Shown in pieces: positions 16,408 through 24,608 of a stretch of 64,000 nucleotides of DNA. The notes below the pieces were generated by a model. The model saw only the letters and a program-made list of their open reading frames with translations, did not search any database and was not told the origin of the DNA. Made by a program: the position numbers and the translations under genes. Every line of letters begins with the position of its first letter. Position 1 is the first letter of the stretch. This DNA comes from Pseudoselenomonas ruminantium. Its GTDB lineage: Bacteria > Bacillota > Negativicutes > Selenomonadales > Selenomonadaceae. The stretch spans positions 45,272 to 109,271 of the forward strand of contig NZ_FRBC01000004.1 in NCBI RefSeq assembly GCF_900142515.1, written 5' to 3'.

Positions 16408-18390
16408 TTACATCCCTCCCCAAATCAGTACAATGACCATGGCAATCATGGTATAACCAATATAGAGGCGCACACTGCCCTGCTGCACGATGCGCAAGGT
16501 GTCAGCCAATCTTACCATGATGTGTTCCACCGGACGATAGAGCCGGTCTGTGAATTGATCGGGAATCATCAGATTATAATGAAGCTTGCGCCCAAAATAA
16601 GCATGATCCCGCTGCAGGAAGACGCGTTCGCGGCGGGGCTTCAGGATAAAGTCAAAGGCCCGGCGCAACGGCTTGGAAAAACCTGTTGCCGTATACTGCT
16701 GGCGGCGGGTCGGCTCCGTGCCGCAGTTCCAGGTCACATCCTGATGGACAATAACCTTATGACTGCCCAGCGTCAGGGCAAGCAGTGCAAACAGCAGCAA
16801 CCCGGCAATCATAATCAGCCAGGGATTGAATACCGCTTCCGACTGGCCGCCATTCCACCAGAGACCGATAAAGTCCCCGGCAGGGATAGCCAGCGGGCTA
16901 TCCACAAGAATCTGCCGCATGGCATTGACCAGCGGTGCCGGCATGATGCCCATGGCGATGATGGCCACGGCTTCAAGCCCCATGCCGCAAAGCATCGTAA
17001 AAGGCATCTCATGTGCTTTGAGCACGAGATTGGAACGGCGGCGGCCCAGGAAAGCCACACCATAGAGCCGCACGAAGCAGCCCAGTGCCAGGGCACCAGT
17101 CAGCCCCAGCAGTATAAAGGCAAAAATCACCAGCAGGCGCAGTTCCGGTCTGCCTGCTTCAAAGGCCAGGGACATCATCCCCTGCAAGGTCAGCCACTCG
17201 CCCACAAGGCCTGCCGTAAAGGGCAGCGAAGCCAGGGACATGGAACCAATCAGTGTGAAGGCCGCCGTCCAGGGCATTTTCTTGAGCAATCCGCCCAGAA
17301 GTTCCACATTGCGGGTACCGGTAGCATGCATGACCGCACCTGCACTCATGAAGAGCAGGCATTTCATCAGACTGTGTGCCACTGAGTGCACCAACACCGC
17401 CGTAAAGGCCACCACTGACAGATACGACTTATCCATAGCCACCAGAAGCATGCCGCAGCCAAAAGCCGCAAAGATGATGCCCATATTCTCCACCGAAGAA
17501 TACGCCAGGATGCGCTTCATATCCTTTTCCATGGAAGCATAGAGCACGCCCAGGAAAGCAGAAACGAGCCCCACTACCATGACAATAAGGCCGTAAGCAA
17601 AAACATCGGCCCCAATGAATTCAAATACGAAGCGGCCGAAACCATAGACAGCCACCTTCAGCATCACGCCACTCATGAGCGCCGACACATGGGAAGGTGC
17701 CGCCGGGTGAGCATTGGGCAACCAAACATGCAAGGGCATCAGGCCGGATTTCAGGGCAAAGCCGGCAAAAGCACAGCCAAAGGCAATGTGCTTCATCACA
17801 GGCGTCAATTCACTATGCGCTAAATCCACAAAGGCAAAGCTCTCCGCCCCGCTGCCCAGGATGTAGAAAGCTATCAGGATAGCCGCCGTGCCCAGATGCG
17901 TCATGACCATGTACTGATAGGCCGCGCCTACCACCTGCTTCTTTTCGCTCTCGTGATTGACCAGCAGGAATGATACCAATGCCATGACTTCCCAGGCCAG
18001 GATAAAAGTGAAGGCATCGCCAGCCAGCACGACCAGCACCATGGAGCCTAAGAACAGATTCCAAAGCCCGGCCAGCTGCCGGATGCGGGCACCTAAGTAT
18101 CCCCGGCCATAGCCCAGGCCATAAATGCTCACTGCCGTGCCTGACAGGCCGATGATCAGCAGGAAGGCTGCAGCCCAGCCGTCAACCACCAATGAATAAC
18201 GCCCCAGCTGTAACATGCCGCCAGTGCCCAGCCCCATGATTTCCAGCAGGGACAGGCTCAGAACCATGAGGCTGGCGATAACCGCCAGCCCCATGGATAC
18301 ATAATGGGCAGCCAGTTCCAGACGCTTGGGCCAGACTAACGCCAAAGTGCCAAGGCCATAAAGCCCCAGCGCTCCCATAAATGATTCCAT
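16408..18390 (-). CDS. hyfB: Hydrogenase membrane subunit, NuoL-type antiporter-like (HyfB/HycC type)
   Basis: The first gene of the hydrogenase operon, 660 residues from ATG 18390 behind GGGAGGAACGT; an in-frame upstream ATG at 18408 has no ribosome site. About 15-16 transmembrane helices with antiporter-family segments (GLMPLHVWLPNAHPAAPSHV, MKRILAYSSVENMGIIFAAFG, HSLMKCLLFMSAGAVMH). After the last conserved helices there is a cytoplasmic segment (residues 560-640) and a final membrane helix. With hyfC, E, F, G and I this makes a compact six-gene complex; hyfA, hyfD and hyfH homologues are not seen, nor are formate dehydrogenase or maturation genes within the window. Confidence 0.9.
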   Translation of the reverse strand: MESFMGALGLYGLGTLALVWPKRLELAAHYVSMGLAVIASLMVLSLSLLEIMGLGTGGMLQLGRYSLVVDGWAAAFLLIIGLSGTAVSIYGLGYGRGYLGARIRQLAGLWNLFLGSMVLVVLAGDAFTFILAWEVMALVSFLLVNHESEKKQVVGAAYQYMVMTHLGTAAILIAFYILGSGAESFAFVDLAHSELTPVMKHIAFGCAFAGFALKSGLMPLHVWLPNAHPAAPSHVSALMSGVMLKVAVYGFGRFVFEFIGADVFAYGLIVMVVGLVSAFLGVLYASMEKDMKRILAYSSVENMGIIFAAFGCGMLLVAMDKSYLSVVAFTAVLVHSVAHSLMKCLLFMSAGAVMHATGTRNVELLGGLLKKMPWTAAFTLIGSMSLASLPFTAGLVGEWLTLQGMMSLAFEAGRPELRLLVIFAFILLGLTGALALGCFVRLYGVAFLGRRRSNLVLKAHEMPFTMLCGMGLEAVAIIAMGIMPAPLVNAMRQILVDSPLAIPAGDFIGLWWNGGQSEAVFNPWLIMIAGLLLFALLALTLGSHKVIVHQDVTWNCGTEPTRRQQYTATGFSKPLRRAFDFILKPRRERVFLQRDHAYFGRKLHYNLMIPDQFTDRLYRPVEHIMVRLADTLRIVQQGSVRLYIGYTMIAMVIVLIWGGM

Positions 18391-18439
18391 ACGTTCCTCC
18401 CTAAACATAATAACTTATGATAAATATAGTAACTTTGAC

Positions 18440-18468
18440 ATTATAACGCAAAGAAAGTTTTCTGAAAA
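18440..18468 (-). promoter_or_regulatory. Probable promoter of the hydrogenase operon
   Basis: Minus strand: -35 TTTTCA (18463-18468, four of six consensus bases), 17-bp spacer, -10 TATAAT (18440-18445). It lies 50 nt upstream of the hyfB start. Confidence 0.5.
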
Positions 18469-18477
18469 GAGTCCAAA

Positions 18478-18515
18478 TCAAAAAAGCCCGAAAGGTTTTC
18501 TCCCTTCGAGCTTAT
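18478..18515 (-). terminator. Rho-independent terminator after the flavodoxin-like gene
   Basis: Minus strand: an imperfect stem AAGCTCGAAGGG/CCTTTCGGGCTT with loop AGAAAA, then TTTTTTG. It separates the flavodoxin gene from the hydrogenase promoter. Confidence 0.75.
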
Positions 18516-18558
18516 ATATTTATCTTCAATAATGAAACGATTCATTTCAGCGAAAACT

Positions 18559-19110
18559 CTACAATTGTTTTGTTCTCTTCCTTGCCAGATACCGTTCTTT
18601 CATTACCAGCTTATGCTCCATCCGCACTACCAGTTCCTTTGCATCCGCAACATCCTGCTCATCGGGATGACTGGCAGCCAGCTTCCACCGTTCAGCGCTT
18701 TTAGGTCCTCCATGTGGATCATCAGGACCAGCCTTTTTACGCTTCTCCAACATAGCAGGATTGATTTTCCCCCGGCAGCCAAAAGTTCCCAGGATCTCAC
18801 AACCAGTTCCCAGGTAATAACCAGCTCTGGCAAAAGATGTAATGGCATGCTCACTCGTAGGCGCGGTGCCGTGCGTCTGGAAGAAGACTACCTTGCAATC
18901 CTGTACTTTGGGCAGATATTTCAGCATCAAAGGATCGGGCTGACCCAACCGCAGCCAATATCCCAAAGCCACGATGTCATAACCGGATAAATCCTCTGGT
19001 GCCTCCTGTACCCGAAAAACATCTGCACCTTCGGCCTGTTCTGCAATAGCTTCCGCTATTTTCCTGGTATTCCCTGTCACCGAAGAATAGATTACCGCCC
19101 ACTTACTCAT
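18559..19110 (-). CDS. Flavodoxin-like protein
   Basis: A 183-residue protein with an FMN phosphate-binding loop near the N-terminus (YSSVTGNTRKIAEAIAE) and a core of flavodoxin strands (DIVALGYWLRLGQPDP, KVVFFQTHGTAP). The ATG at 19110 follows GAGAGGCGG; the longer TTG start is unlikely. After the fold a conserved-looking stretch (GCRGKINPAMLEKRKKAGP) and a charged helical tail follow. Family members act as one- or two-electron carriers or menaquinone-independent reductase partners; the partner here is unknown. It is adjacent to the hydrogenase operon but separated by a terminator, so a functional link is only possible. Confidence 0.85.
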   Translation of the reverse strand: MSKWAVIYSSVTGNTRKIAEAIAEQAEGADVFRVQEAPEDLSGYDIVALGYWLRLGQPDPLMLKYLPKVQDCKVVFFQTHGTAPTSEHAITSFARAGYYLGTGCEILGTFGCRGKINPAMLEKRKKAGPDDPHGGPKSAERWKLAASHPDEQDVADAKELVVRMEHKLVMKERYLARKRTKQL

Positions 19111-19189
19111 AACATTACCGCCTCTCAATTACAATGCTCGCTAAATATTATCATAAGATGTTTTTTTTGTCTGTAAGCTTTGTTACATA

Positions 19190-19218
19190 TTGCCCGTACC
19201 ATTCTAAAATGCTACAAT
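19190..19218 (+). promoter_or_regulatory. Promoter of the GH114-like hydrolase gene
   Basis: -35 TTGCCC (19190-19195), 17-bp spacer, -10 TACAAT (19213-19218), 36 nt before the start codon. Confidence 0.65.
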
Positions 19219-19254
19219 GTAAGAACTTATCACGAAACCAGAAAGGCAACTCCT

Positions 19255-20283
19255 ATGAGCAATAAACAAAATTGGTGGCAAAGACTTTTCCTGGGGCTGG
19301 GAATCCTCACAGCCAGCACCGCAGCCCTGACCGGCGGCGAAGCTTCAGCCCCCGCCCGTTTCGATACAGCTATGGTCGAACTCTTAGGCGAAATCCATGA
19401 CTATGCCCACAAACACGACCAGCACTTCCAGCTGCTGGCCAATGGCGGCTCCCCCCTCTATCTCGCCATTGACGGCAATACTGCGGAAAACGTCGGCAAA
19501 ATGCTGCAAAGCGTGGATGGGCAATTGGCAGAATCGGTTTATTACGGCTTTGACATGCAGGACGGACAAGAAACACCTGCCGAAGAAAATACTTTCTTTC
19601 AGCAAACACTGGACGCTGCCAAAAATGGCGGCCTTCCCATTTTCGTGCTGGATTATGTGCAGACACCTGCCCAGGCCAAAGATTCCTACCAGAAGAACCA
19701 GGCCAAGGGATATGTGCCCCTGGCTACTCCTTATCGCGGCCTTGACGGCATCCCGCCTTTTGCTCCGCCTAAGGAAAACACAGATGACATCAACAGGCTC
19801 AGCGATGTACGCAATTACCTCGTACTCCTCAATCCCGGAAAATTCTCCTCCAGTGCAGATTATCTCGCCAGCCTGCAAAACAGCAGCTATGACCTGCTGA
19901 TTATCGACCTCTATATAGAAGACCGTTTTTTGACGCCACAGGAAGTGGCCTCCTTAAAGCAAAAACCACAAGGAGGCCGCCGTCTGGTCTTTGCCTATAT
20001 GAGTGTGGGGGAAGCAGAAACCTATCGCCAGTATTGGCAGGCTGATTGGACAAAAAAAATGCCCCATTGGCTGGATAAGCCCAATGGGGATTGGCAGGAC
20101 AATTACCGTGTGAAGTTCTGGCGGCCAGAATGGAAACACATCCTCTACGGCAGTCCCACCTCTTATTTAGACGAAATCATGACTGCTGGATTTGATGGAG
20201 CTTTTCTTGATGTTGTGGATGTGTATCAATACTTTCAACAAGCTTCCTCACAGGCAGAACCTTCAACAGCAGGCAGCAGATAA
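19255..20283 (+). CDS. Secreted GH114/TM1410-like glycosidase with apparently circularly permuted barrel
   Basis: A 342-residue protein from ATG 19255 (AGAAAGGCAACTCCT before it), with a signal peptide ending GGEASA. Residues 205-328 match the first half of the GH114 (endo-alpha-1,4-polygalactosaminidase, TM1410-like) barrel: SYDLLIIDLY, AYMSVGEAETYRQYW, NYRVKFWRPEWKHI and GFDGAFLDVVDVYQYF. Residues 37-167 match what normally follows that: AMVELLGEIHDY, QLLANGG, SVDGQLAESVYYG, PIFVLDYVQTPAQ, then RGLDGIP. The halves are in swapped order, consistent with a circular permutation. Asp218, Glu253 and Asp319 are candidate catalytic residues. PelA hydrolase domains (GH166) are relatives, and the gene converges on the Pel-type operon, so it probably trims or degrades that polymer. 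Its 3' end overlaps the thiT-like gene by 107 bp. Confidence 0.8.
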   Translation: MSNKQNWWQRLFLGLGILTASTAALTGGEASAPARFDTAMVELLGEIHDYAHKHDQHFQLLANGGSPLYLAIDGNTAENVGKMLQSVDGQLAESVYYGFDMQDGQETPAEENTFFQQTLDAAKNGGLPIFVLDYVQTPAQAKDSYQKNQAKGYVPLATPYRGLDGIPPFAPPKENTDDINRLSDVRNYLVLLNPGKFSSSADYLASLQNSSYDLLIIDLYIEDRFLTPQEVASLKQKPQGGRRLVFAYMSVGEAETYRQYWQADWTKKMPHWLDKPNGDWQDNYRVKFWRPEWKHILYGSPTSYLDEIMTAGFDGAFLDVVDVYQYFQQASSQAEPSTAGSR

Positions 20284-20818
20284 TCATTTCCGGCACCAGA
20301 TAGGTGGCATTGAACACCAGTGAATAGTAAATGGGTGATACCCCCTCCGGTGCATAGCTGCCGAAGAATACGAAGCCGGAAACGAAATGGCAAAGGAACC
20401 GCAGACCGAAGGCCAACGCCGTGCCCAGATAGATGTGTCTACGGAACAAGCCTGCCAGCCCCATGGCCATAAATGGCAAGGGATAATCGAATAAGACCTG
20501 GATTGGGTGCAGGATAAATGGGTCCTGCACCATATTTAATATGCCATAAACAAAGCCGGCCAACAGCCCCGTCCCTACACCGAAGCGATAACCGATCAGC
20601 AGCAGCGGCAACATCGCTCCGGCCGTCACACTGCCTCCCTGCGGCATATGAAAGAGCCGCAGCTGCTGCAGGATCACAGCCAGCGCCAACAGCAGCGCTG
20701 CCATAACCAGCGTGCGGGTATCGAACTGCTCACGGCGGACACGCATAATCCCCATGGCCATAGCCAGCACACCACATAAAGCAAAAACCGTAACAGGTTG
20801 AGAAAGCATTTCTGACAA
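20177..20818 (-). CDS. thiT: ThiT-like ECF transporter substrate-binding membrane subunit
   Basis: A 213-residue membrane protein with six helices. The stretch QGGSVTAGAMLPLLLIGYRF followed by GTGLLAGFVYGILNMVQDP and LFDYPLPFMAMGLAGLF is the pattern of ThiT, the thiamine-binding S component of energy-coupling-factor transporters. The start is TTG 20818 (AAAGGGATGTG upstream) or ATG 20809. It is the last gene of the leftward Pel-type operon, 25 nt after the beta-barrel gene. No TPP riboswitch fits in that gap. The last 35 residues are hydrophilic and are encoded opposite the end of the GH114-like gene. Thiamine is the best guess for the ligand; the ECF module would be encoded elsewhere. Confidence 0.75.
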   Translation of the reverse strand: MSEMLSQPVTVFALCGVLAMAMGIMRVRREQFDTRTLVMAALLLALAVILQQLRLFHMPQGGSVTAGAMLPLLLIGYRFGVGTGLLAGFVYGILNMVQDPFILHPIQVLFDYPLPFMAMGLAGLFRRHIYLGTALAFGLRFLCHFVSGFVFFGSYAPEGVSPIYYSLVFNATYLVPEMIICCLLLKVLPVRKLVESIDTHPQHQEKLHQIQQS

Positions 20819-20843
20819 CTATAACACATCCCTTTCTGCGCAA

Positions 20844-23129
20844 TTAAAATGAACGATTCCACATAAGACTCATTTTCCAGCCATGATAAGAATCCGCGGA
20901 ACTGCCATGGATACGATAGCGTTCCAGCTTGGCCTTGAGTTCCGACCGGTCATCCAGCCGATAGTCATAACCAATGATCACAGAATTCAAATACCGGCTG
21001 GAATTCCACTTACCCAGCCGCCAATCATAGCGCTGGCCGCGTTCCTCGCCATGATTCAGCAGGAAATAGGCCTTCTGCTGCTTATCAAAGCAATGAGTGT
21101 AGCCAAGACCGCCATAATAGCGGTGAATGCCGCCTGTGGAAGCTGACTGGTAACTCCCCATAACATAATACTGCCACGAATTTTTCACGTCAATATCCTG
21201 ACTGTTAAATAATTGCAGTGTCCAGTCCTCTCCATCGTAGTTACGTCCACTCCCATAGGGCATATCTATTAAATGGATATGCCCTGCATTATCCATATAG
21301 GATTTCATTGTGCCCTTGTCAACAGCATAAGAGGCATTGACGTGAATCATCCTTGCAGATAACTGCTGCTGTTCTCCGATATGGCGATATTCGATTTCCT
21401 GCTGGAACTTATTCCCGGGATTGATTTCTTCCTGTGCCTGTATGTCAACAGCCCCCGTAGGCGTTGTCACAGAAATTCTTTCTACCTCTGTAAGGCTTCG
21501 CCGGTACTTATAATCCCCCCGAAAAGTATAGTTCAGCCGGCCAGTCAAACTATCCCGTTCTGTAAATCTATGCGTCACTTCAATCCCCGGTGTGAACTGC
21601 CAGCCCTCGCTGAAGGAATTGAACCGGGCCAGATTATCGGCCATCATGGCATTCTGATGCACATTGTCCTTGCCGGTAGGCACATTGACATTCAAGGTGT
21701 AATGCACATCATTGACCTTATGATCGTTCTTATAGGCAATCCCCAGCGTAGTATCGGTCCAGCCTGACACATGGCCATCGACCAGTCCTGTATCCGATGA
21801 CAACCAGCCCGTAGACAGCGAAAAGTCCCAATGCTTTTCCGCAGCATAAAATTCTATCGGCTGATACAACTGATGCCCATGGGGCAAGCCTGCTCCCTGC
21901 CAGTTATCGTATTCAAAGCCGGAACCTATGCCCGTGCCCTCGCCAAAATGTTCCAATTCATAATCAGCCTGTGCTTTCCATTTTTGCGTCTCGGACACAT
22001 ATTGTTCGGCCTCGGCAATGCCCTTGGCCGCTTCCTGATTCCATGTTTCCGCTTCCGAAACCGCTGTCTCATTTTCTGCTACGTCTTTTTCTGCGTCAGC
22101 ATGCTCATTGGTCAGATCCCTGACCAGCTCCCTTGCATCCCGCTCTGCATCTTCAGCGGCTTCCCGCGCCTCCTGCAGGGCATCCAGCTGGCTGTTCAGG
22201 CTGTCCAACCAAGCTTCCGCATTATCCACGGCGGCATCCAACTGCTGCAATTCGTTGTCATAGGCCTGCCACTGTTCTTCCTTGGCATGCTGCTCTGGCT
22301 GGATAGACTGTGCCCGGTTCACCATAGCAATCACATCGTTCAGGCGATTCTGGGCATAGTCCACACTTTCCCAGGCCTTGCGGATGCGCTCTTCCAAGTC
22401 ATCCCGTTCCTCCTGCAGATAACCAAGCTCCCGGCCCAGTGCTTCATAAGCTGCCTGCTTGCCCTGTTTCTGTCCCTGCAAATCCTGCACTACGGATTCC
22501 TGTTGCCAGACCTGCGGGGCAAAGTCCGCCACGGCCTGTTGTGCCGCAATTGCCTCCTGCGTGCGCTTTGCACTCTCCATCTGCGCCTTTTCCAGTTCCC
22601 TGGCTACACGCTTCAGGTTGCGGCGGGCCTGTTCCAGATTCTGCCGTGCTTCCTCCAGCCCCCGCTCTGCATTGCGCTTATCCTGCCGCGCCATCTGCAA
22701 AGCGGCTTCCGCCTGTTGCAACGCTGCCGCCGCTTCAGCTGCATTGCGCTTGGCCGCATGGAAATCCCGGATGCGGTTGCGGTCATTTACCAGGGACTCA
22801 AAAGCAGCAGAAAGATCATTCATGGCATTCAGCGATGCCGCACTGCCAGCAGCTGGCGGCAACAATGCCAACGCACTGATGGAAGCAGCCTGGGCAGTCT
22901 GCCGGATAGCCGCTTCCTCCCGCATCTTCCGCTTGCGGGTACGAGTCATGCGCAGATTTTGCAGGACAAACCGCTTCAGGCGTGGTTCTTCCCCCGCCTG
23001 AGCCGCCGCCAGTTTTTTCCGGCGCTTGCGCGTCATGCGAAAAGCTACCGCCCCCCAGCGTCTGCGTCCTTCTTCTTCAAAGCGGGCAGCCTCTTCCAGC
23101 CGTCGCCGTCCTTTACGGCTCGTTCTCAT
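20844..23129 (-). CDS. Outer-membrane beta-barrel protein with long coiled coil, candidate Pel export pore
   Basis: A 761-residue protein from ATG 23129, chosen because AGGAGG sits 8 nt upstream; it overlaps the pelG end. Residues 1-75 are very basic and carry three copies of an R-M-x-[ST]-R-x-[RK]-rich motif (MRTSRKGRRR, RMTRKRRKKL, RMTRTRKRKM). A hydrophobic stretch (81-100) could be a signal or anchor. Residues 110-420 are an Ala/Glu/Arg/Gln-rich coiled coil. From 430 on, alternating aromatic/polar strands (for example GWQFTPGIEVTHRFTERDSL) suggest a barrel of about 14-16 strands, ending WNRSF with a C-terminal Phe. I do not recognise the family. Its place between pelG and thiT, and the lack of pelB/pelC, suggest it takes the outer-membrane step; this is inference. 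Confidence 0.8.
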   Translation of the reverse strand: MRTSRKGRRRLEEAARFEEEGRRRWGAVAFRMTRKRRKKLAAAQAGEEPRLKRFVLQNLRMTRTRKRKMREEAAIRQTAQAASISALALLPPAAGSAASLNAMNDLSAAFESLVNDRNRIRDFHAAKRNAAEAAAALQQAEAALQMARQDKRNAERGLEEARQNLEQARRNLKRVARELEKAQMESAKRTQEAIAAQQAVADFAPQVWQQESVVQDLQGQKQGKQAAYEALGRELGYLQEERDDLEERIRKAWESVDYAQNRLNDVIAMVNRAQSIQPEQHAKEEQWQAYDNELQQLDAAVDNAEAWLDSLNSQLDALQEAREAAEDAERDARELVRDLTNEHADAEKDVAENETAVSEAETWNQEAAKGIAEAEQYVSETQKWKAQADYELEHFGEGTGIGSGFEYDNWQGAGLPHGHQLYQPIEFYAAEKHWDFSLSTGWLSSDTGLVDGHVSGWTDTTLGIAYKNDHKVNDVHYTLNVNVPTGKDNVHQNAMMADNLARFNSFSEGWQFTPGIEVTHRFTERDSLTGRLNYTFRGDYKYRRSLTEVERISVTTPTGAVDIQAQEEINPGNKFQQEIEYRHIGEQQQLSARMIHVNASYAVDKGTMKSYMDNAGHIHLIDMPYGSGRNYDGEDWTLQLFNSQDIDVKNSWQYYVMGSYQSASTGGIHRYYGGLGYTHCFDKQQKAYFLLNHGEERGQRYDWRLGKWNSSRYLNSVIIGYDYRLDDRSELKAKLERYRIHGSSADSYHGWKMSLMWNRSF

Positions 23130-24606
23130 GCGCATCACCTCCTGGCACTTCCAGATTCACATAATCATCCCCATATAGCCACAATGTAAACTTCGTCAAA
23201 ATCCCATTGGTAGGACGATAGAACACCGGCTGGGAACAGAATACCAAATAATTGATTCGCCGGGTAAAATGATTGAGCTTCAAAAAAGCCCAGATAAAAG
23301 ATAGCGCCGCCGCCAGAAAGAACGTAAATCCATAGCTGTAAGTGCCACCATAGTACAGCCCCCAAAGGCCCAAAAACAGGTTGGACACAAAGAACACGGC
23401 CGACAGGCTCAATACACTCTTTTGATAATCAAAATACACCAGCAGGATATACACAAGTTGCAACAGCCCTGTAAAAAAGGCGCCGAATAGCAGGACATTA
23501 TACATATTCACCTGATTGTAGGTAATCCCCGACCAACTCAGGAGATAATTCCCCACCGCCAGCGCCACCAAAGTGAATACCAGCTGGAATTCGATGATAT
23601 GCCGCAGTTCAAACCACAAAGTATGCAGCAGATCCTTGCGGGCATCATCGATTTCCCGGAAGTTTCCCTTCTGAGTGATATAGGCAAAATAATGCGCATA
23701 ACGCTCATAGAAATTCGTCTCCACCTTGACCACAAACATGGTCATCAACGGCAGGATGGACAGGAACGCATAAAATGTCACCACATCATAGATGGGGGAA
23801 TAAAGATAGGTGCCGCCCACCAATACACCCCACTCCCCCTGCCAAATCAGGATGTTGGGCGCAAACAAGCCCGCCATATAGAACGTAGCGGTGAAAAACA
23901 GCCGCCAGTGACGTTCCAGATAAGGCAGGAAAGCAAAATTCTGACCCTCCCGGGGCATGCCGAAGTAATCCGTAATATGCAGCAGGAACAGCAGATTTAT
24001 AAGCCCCATGCCGATATCCATGGCAAGCAGCCCCGACTGTTCCGGCTGCATGCTGGTAGAGGTCAAAAATAACCACACCAGCAGGATGCTGAGCAGCACA
24101 CCAGCCAGATAACTCAAAAGCAACCGGGAATAACGCTTTATCGCTGACAGATAAACACTTTCCGTCCAGGCCAACAGCAGTTCAGCAAAAAAGATATAGC
24201 CCAGCCATTTGGTCAGCAACGGCAAAGGCTTATCCCAGAAGAAAATTCCCGCCAGCACCGCCCCCAGCGTGGTCAGGATAGCTCCCATACCAAACAGGGA
24301 CGCCGTTGCATCTTTGAAATGTCCCAAGGACAGGGAATCTGCCAGATAACGTGTCAGCACCATGATAAAGCCTGCCGAGAACACCTGTGAGAACACAAAG
24401 GCATAGACCACAGAAGCCACGAAAATCTGACTGGCCTCCCCTTCAATGCCATAGTACGCAAAAAGACTCTGGACAGCCAGCACCATACTGGTCATCAGGG
24501 CAAAAGGCCCGGCCGTGATAAGCGCCGAATAAGAATATGCTTTTATATGCCCCGCCGCGGTACGGGCGGTAAATAATTTCTTTAATTCAAAACCAACGCC
24601 TGCCAC
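23113..24606 (-). CDS. pelG: PelG-type MOP-superfamily polysaccharide flippase
   Basis: A 497-residue membrane protein with 12-14 helices. The opening MAGVGFELKKLF, then HIKAYSYSALITAGPF, is characteristic of PelG. PelG proteins work with PelD, PelE and PelF in the inner membrane complex that makes and moves the Pel polymer across the cytoplasmic membrane. The start is GTG 24606 with AGGAGG 7 nt upstream, 2 nt after the pelF stop; the end overlaps the beta-barrel gene by 17 nt. The whole cluster is tightly packed and probably one transcript. Confidence 0.93.
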   Translation of the reverse strand: MAGVGFELKKLFTARTAAGHIKAYSYSALITAGPFALMTSMVLAVQSLFAYYGIEGEASQIFVASVVYAFVFSQVFSAGFIMVLTRYLADSLSLGHFKDATASLFGMGAILTTLGAVLAGIFFWDKPLPLLTKWLGYIFFAELLLAWTESVYLSAIKRYSRLLLSYLAGVLLSILLVWLFLTSTSMQPEQSGLLAMDIGMGLINLLFLLHITDYFGMPREGQNFAFLPYLERHWRLFFTATFYMAGLFAPNILIWQGEWGVLVGGTYLYSPIYDVVTFYAFLSILPLMTMFVVKVETNFYERYAHYFAYITQKGNFREIDDARKDLLHTLWFELRHIIEFQLVFTLVALAVGNYLLSWSGITYNQVNMYNVLLFGAFFTGLLQLVYILLVYFDYQKSVLSLSAVFFVSNLFLGLWGLYYGGTYSYGFTFFLAAALSFIWAFLKLNHFTRRINYLVFCSQPVFYRPTNGILTKFTLWLYGDDYVNLEVPGGDAHENEP

Positions 24607-24608
24607 GT

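Noticed and set aside
20819-20843. TPP riboswitch upstream of the thiT-like gene
   Set aside because: The gap of 25 nt holds only the ribosome site.
21831-23189. 452-codon plus-strand open frame opposite the coiled-coil/barrel gene
   Set aside because: Leu/Cys/Phe-rich mirror of the Ala/Glu/Arg-rich coiled coil; the minus-strand gene fits the operon and has a good ribosome site.
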